Source: Flavobacterium panici (GTDB taxonomy: Bacteria > Bacteroidota > Bacteroidia > Flavobacteriales > Flavobacteriaceae). Taken from it: a stretch of DNA of 34,493 nucleotides. This document shows, piece by piece, positions 31,934 through 34,493 of the stretch. The stretch covers positions 1-34,493 of the forward strand of contig NZ_CAIJDE010000053.1 of NCBI RefSeq assembly GCF_903819335.1, read 5' to 3'. Numbering within the stretch: the stretch's first letter is position 1; the number at the start of each line of letters is the position of its first letter. The position numbers and the translations under genes were made by a program. Below the pieces are notes generated by a model. That model was not told where the DNA came from. It did no database searches and saw nothing but the letters and a program-made list of their open reading frames with translations.

Positions 31934-32851
31934 TTACTGAGAATCTTTAGACGACAGGATATATTTCTGTTTTATGGCAAAAATATGATGTGAATTAAAA
32001 ACTAACACAGCAATAAAAATAATACCGTATGCTATAATTTGTATAATGCCAAATGGTTCTTTATAAAAAAACATGGCCAGTAAAAAAGCAATCATCGGAT
32101 TGATGTTTAAAAGCATCCCAACGGTTGAAGAATTTATTCCTGAAAGTGCATATAAATTAAGAAACAATGGGAAAATTGTAAACAAAATGGCGATAGTTTC
32201 GATACAGAAATAAAACCTAAATTCTGTTGGAATTGGTCCGCTGTAGGCTGGGAAAAAAGGCACTAAAAATAAAGCAGCCAAAGTAATATGAAATGTTAGG
32301 ACTATAAATTTATCAAAACCTTTGTTAACGCGCTGACTTACTAAATATGCGGCATAAGTAAAGCCAATTATGATGCTGAAAAACATATCCATTATATTGG
32401 CATAAGACAAAAGAATACAGCCTGAAATACTTAATCCAACTGCAATCCATTGTGTTTTACTTAGTTTTTCGTGCAAAATAAAATACGCCAGTAATGTGGT
32501 TAAAATTGGACAGACTAAATATGCCAAAGATGTGGCTTTTACGCTGACATGATTCATTACATAAATAAAGGTAAACCAATTGGCCATTAGAAAAACGCTT
32601 CCGCCAATATTTAATAAAGCCGATTTTCTCTTTTCAGCTTTTGGCATTGCTTTAAAAACTGCTATGGCTTCTTTAACCTTTTTTCGTCTAAATGTAAAAG
32701 AAATCAGGAGCATTAAAATGCTGCAGCTGAAAACACGATAGAATAATATATCCAATGAGGCATAATCATGTATTGGTTTTAAAACCAAACTAAAAAATCC
32801 CCAGATTACAAAACAAGTAATCGCCGCTATGTAGTATTTTGTTGTTTTCAC
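31934..32851 (-). CDS. EamA/RarD-like drug/metabolite transporter
   Basis: This 305-residue inner-membrane protein has about ten helices in two EamA repeats. The first starts YYIAAITCFVIWGFFSLVLK, and the second begins near IMDMFFSIIIGFTYAAYLVS. The N-terminal WGxxxLxxK pattern and length fit the RarD branch. The start codon is GTG; the next in-frame codons upstream end in TAA, and a TAAAA ribosome site lies about 7 bases before the GTG. It is divergent from a MocR-type regulator with a 101-base shared gap, a common pairing in which the regulator controls export of an amino acid or vitamin-like compound. The substrate is unknown. Confidence 0.85.
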   Translation of the reverse strand: MKTTKYYIAAITCFVIWGFFSLVLKPIHDYASLDILFYRVFSCSILMLLISFTFRRKKVKEAIAVFKAMPKAEKRKSALLNIGGSVFLMANWFTFIYVMNHVSVKATSLAYLVCPILTTLLAYFILHEKLSKTQWIAVGLSISGCILLSYANIMDMFFSIIIGFTYAAYLVSQRVNKGFDKFIVLTFHITLAALFLVPFFPAYSGPIPTEFRFYFCIETIAILFTIFPLFLNLYALSGINSSTVGMLLNINPMIAFLLAMFFYKEPFGIIQIIAYGIIFIAVLVFNSHHIFAIKQKYILSSKDSQ

Positions 32852-32952
32852 GAAATTTTAGTTTGTTTAATTTTCTATGAAACAAATTTCTAAAAAATAA
32901 AATAGCAATACAGATACAGTTTTTGTAAATTGCAGCATAACAGTTTATTTTT

Positions 32953-34377
32953 ATGAAGAGTTCAAATTACTTGTATCTGCAGTTTGCAGACGTTATTGAA
33001 AAGCAGATAAAATCAGGGCTTTTAAATGTTGGAGACAAACTGCCTTCGATCCGGGAAGTTTGTGCCGAAACGGGTTACAGCATGAGTACAGTAAGCAAAG
33101 CGTATTATGAGGTCGAAAGCAGGTCTTTAATCGAATCGCGCCCTCAGTCTGGTTATTATGTGAGTAATATCTCGGCCAGAACAATTCCGGAACCTTCTGC
33201 CAGCAGTCCCATATTAAAATGCGAAAACATAGATCGGGAAGATTTAATCGATCAGGTTTACGGTAATATGACCGATAAAAATATTACGATGCTGTCGCTG
33301 GGTTTTCCATCAAATGAGCTTCTTCCTATTGCAAAATTAAACAAAGGAATGGTTCAGGCGATGCGCCAGTTGCCAAACAGCGGAACAAGCTATGAAGAAG
33401 TACAAGGTAATTTGAATTTAAGAAAAGAAATTGCGCGCTGGTCTTTTAGCTGGGGCGGTTCTTTAACAGAGCGGGATATTATAACGATGCCGGGCTGTAC
33501 AAGCGCCATATCGCATTGTTTAATGACGTTGACAAAACCAGGAGATACTATTATTACCGAAAGTCCTGCTTATTTTGGAATTCTGCAATTGGCTAAATCT
33601 TTGGGTTTATATATTATGGAACTGCCTACCAATATGACAACGGGCATAGAATTAGAAGCGCTGAAAAAAGCTCTTGCGACTAAAAAAGTTACACTTTGTT
33701 TATTGATGAGTAATTTTAGTAATCCTTCTGGAAGCATGATGCCTGCTGAACACAAAAAAGAAGTGGTAAAATTGATGGAGTTTTACAACATTCCATTAAT
33801 TGAAGATGATATTCATGGCGATTTGTACTTTGGCGCAAGCCGCCCGACAAATTGCAAGACTTACGACGAAAGCGGTATTGTACTTTGCTGCAGTTCTGTT
33901 TCTAAAACACTGGCACCGGGTTATCGCGCCGGCTGGGTTTCACCTGGGAAATTTAAAAAAGAAATCCTTCGTAATAAAATTTACCACACGCTCTCCTCTC
34001 CTACAATTACACATGAAGTTGTGGGTGATTTCCTGAAAAACGGACGCTATGAAAATCATCTTAGAAAAATCCGCCAAATACTGAATCGCAATTGTAATAA
34101 TTATATCAATACAGTTTTAGAATCTTTTCCCGCAGGAACAAAAGTGAGCCAGCCTCAGGGCGGCTTTTTCCTTTGGGTTGAATTAGATAAAAAAATTGAT
34201 ACTGCTGCGTTTTATCATCTGGCTATGAAACATAATATCAGTATCGCGCCCGGAAGGATTTTCTCTTTTCAAAATCAGTTTTCGAATTGTATGCGTTTGA
34301 GTTTTGGGCTTCCGTGGAGTAATGAATTGCGGGAATCCATTCGAACTTTGGGGAGATTGGCAGCGAAACAGTTGTAA
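32953..34377 (+). CDS. MocR-type (GntR/aminotransferase) transcription regulator
   Basis: This 474-residue fusion has an N-terminal GntR winged helix (about 1-75, LPSIREVCAETGYSMSTVSK) and a fold-type I aminotransferase-like domain (about 95-470). PLP would be held by Lys318 in SSVSKTLAPGYRAGW, with Asp285 in EDDIHGD and the Asn of SNFSNPSG. MocR proteins such as PdxR and GabR use PLP to sense their ligand and usually regulate a divergent gene; here that is the EamA transporter. The Lys and Asp are present, so PLP binding is likely. Confidence 0.9.
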   Translation: MKSSNYLYLQFADVIEKQIKSGLLNVGDKLPSIREVCAETGYSMSTVSKAYYEVESRSLIESRPQSGYYVSNISARTIPEPSASSPILKCENIDREDLIDQVYGNMTDKNITMLSLGFPSNELLPIAKLNKGMVQAMRQLPNSGTSYEEVQGNLNLRKEIARWSFSWGGSLTERDIITMPGCTSAISHCLMTLTKPGDTIITESPAYFGILQLAKSLGLYIMELPTNMTTGIELEALKKALATKKVTLCLLMSNFSNPSGSMMPAEHKKEVVKLMEFYNIPLIEDDIHGDLYFGASRPTNCKTYDESGIVLCCSSVSKTLAPGYRAGWVSPGKFKKEILRNKIYHTLSSPTITHEVVGDFLKNGRYENHLRKIRQILNRNCNNYINTVLESFPAGTKVSQPQGGFFLWVELDKKIDTAAFYHLAMKHNISIAPGRIFSFQNQFSNCMRLSFGLPWSNELRESIRTLGRLAAKQL

Positions 34378-34420
34378 AGTTTGTCTTTGCGATTAGTTTG
34401 TCATTTCGATTTCTATGATA

Positions 34421-34456
34421 AAACCAAATCTTTTTCATAAAAGGTTTGGTTTTTTA
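34421..34456 (+). terminator. Intrinsic terminator after the MocR-type gene
   Basis: The arms aaaaccaaatctttt and aaaaggtttggtttt pair with one G-T wobble, and a T-run follows (ttttttatt). It is 44 bases past the stop at 34377. Confidence 0.85.
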
Positions 34457-34493
34457 TTACTGCAAAAACTCGATGGATTATTTTGTTTCTCAC

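Overview
The window looks like a chromosomal stretch of a Flavobacterium-type member of the Bacteroidota. The DNA is AT-rich, several promoters carry the Bacteroidota -7 box (TAnnTTTG), and the one start site examined closely for it has a TAAAA ribosome site. Gene content is typical of Flavobacteriaceae: secreted GH2 and GH3 enzymes, a DUF6377 membrane regulator, DUF4142 and DUF1328 stress proteins and a type IB topoisomerase. No rRNA, tRNA or CRISPR array was seen. The left edge cuts an IS3-family insertion sequence.

Layout. 1-93: end of an IS element. 159-2575 (minus): small stress-type genes (DUF5661-like, DUF1328, topoisomerase IB, a Rho-N/SAP-like protein). 2917-5038 (minus): four uncharacterised secreted or membrane proteins in one probable operon. 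5307-5894: DUF4142 lipoprotein. 6047-8710 (minus): AraC regulator, cupin and zinc alcohol dehydrogenase. 8994-10663: Crp-like regulator and an SMP-30-like lipoprotein. 10816-13635 (minus): secreted GH2 enzyme. 13846-16912: chromate locus, made of an unknown protein, a ChrB-domain/AraC fusion, an outer-membrane-type protein, ChrA and a fragment of a second outer-membrane-type gene. 17060-18466: dihydrolipoyl dehydrogenase. 18571-19537 (minus): TlpA-like thioredoxin and a membrane protein. 19913-21329: ArsR regulator and old yellow enzyme. 21564-22067 (minus): four-helix protein. 22382-28573 (minus): acyltransferase, DUF1349 protein, GH3 glucosidase and DUF6377 regulator. 28720-29064: CHMI-like isomerase. 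29351-31609 (minus): acyl-CoA oxidase-like enzyme. 31934-34377: divergent EamA transporter and MocR-type regulator.

How the genes work together. Several units pair a regulator with an enzyme: AraC with cupin/ADH, ArsR with old yellow enzyme, DUF6377 with GH3, MocR with EamA, and ChrB-AraC with ChrA. Two regulator genes (8994 and 19913) have a -7 box only 4-5 bases before the ATG, which predicts leaderless mRNAs. The ArsR box overlaps a clear dyad.

The most unusual signal is between the genes. Many gaps hold long palindromes from about ten sequence families. Several are nested, with one palindrome in the loop of another, up to three levels deep (19574-19788 and 31639-31814). Their arms are built from short repeating words, they often touch or overlap stop codons, and one covers the apparent start of the topoisomerase gene. 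Two further points stand out: the ChrB-AraC fusion, and an in-frame copy of the 3' end of the outer-membrane-type gene immediately after chrA.
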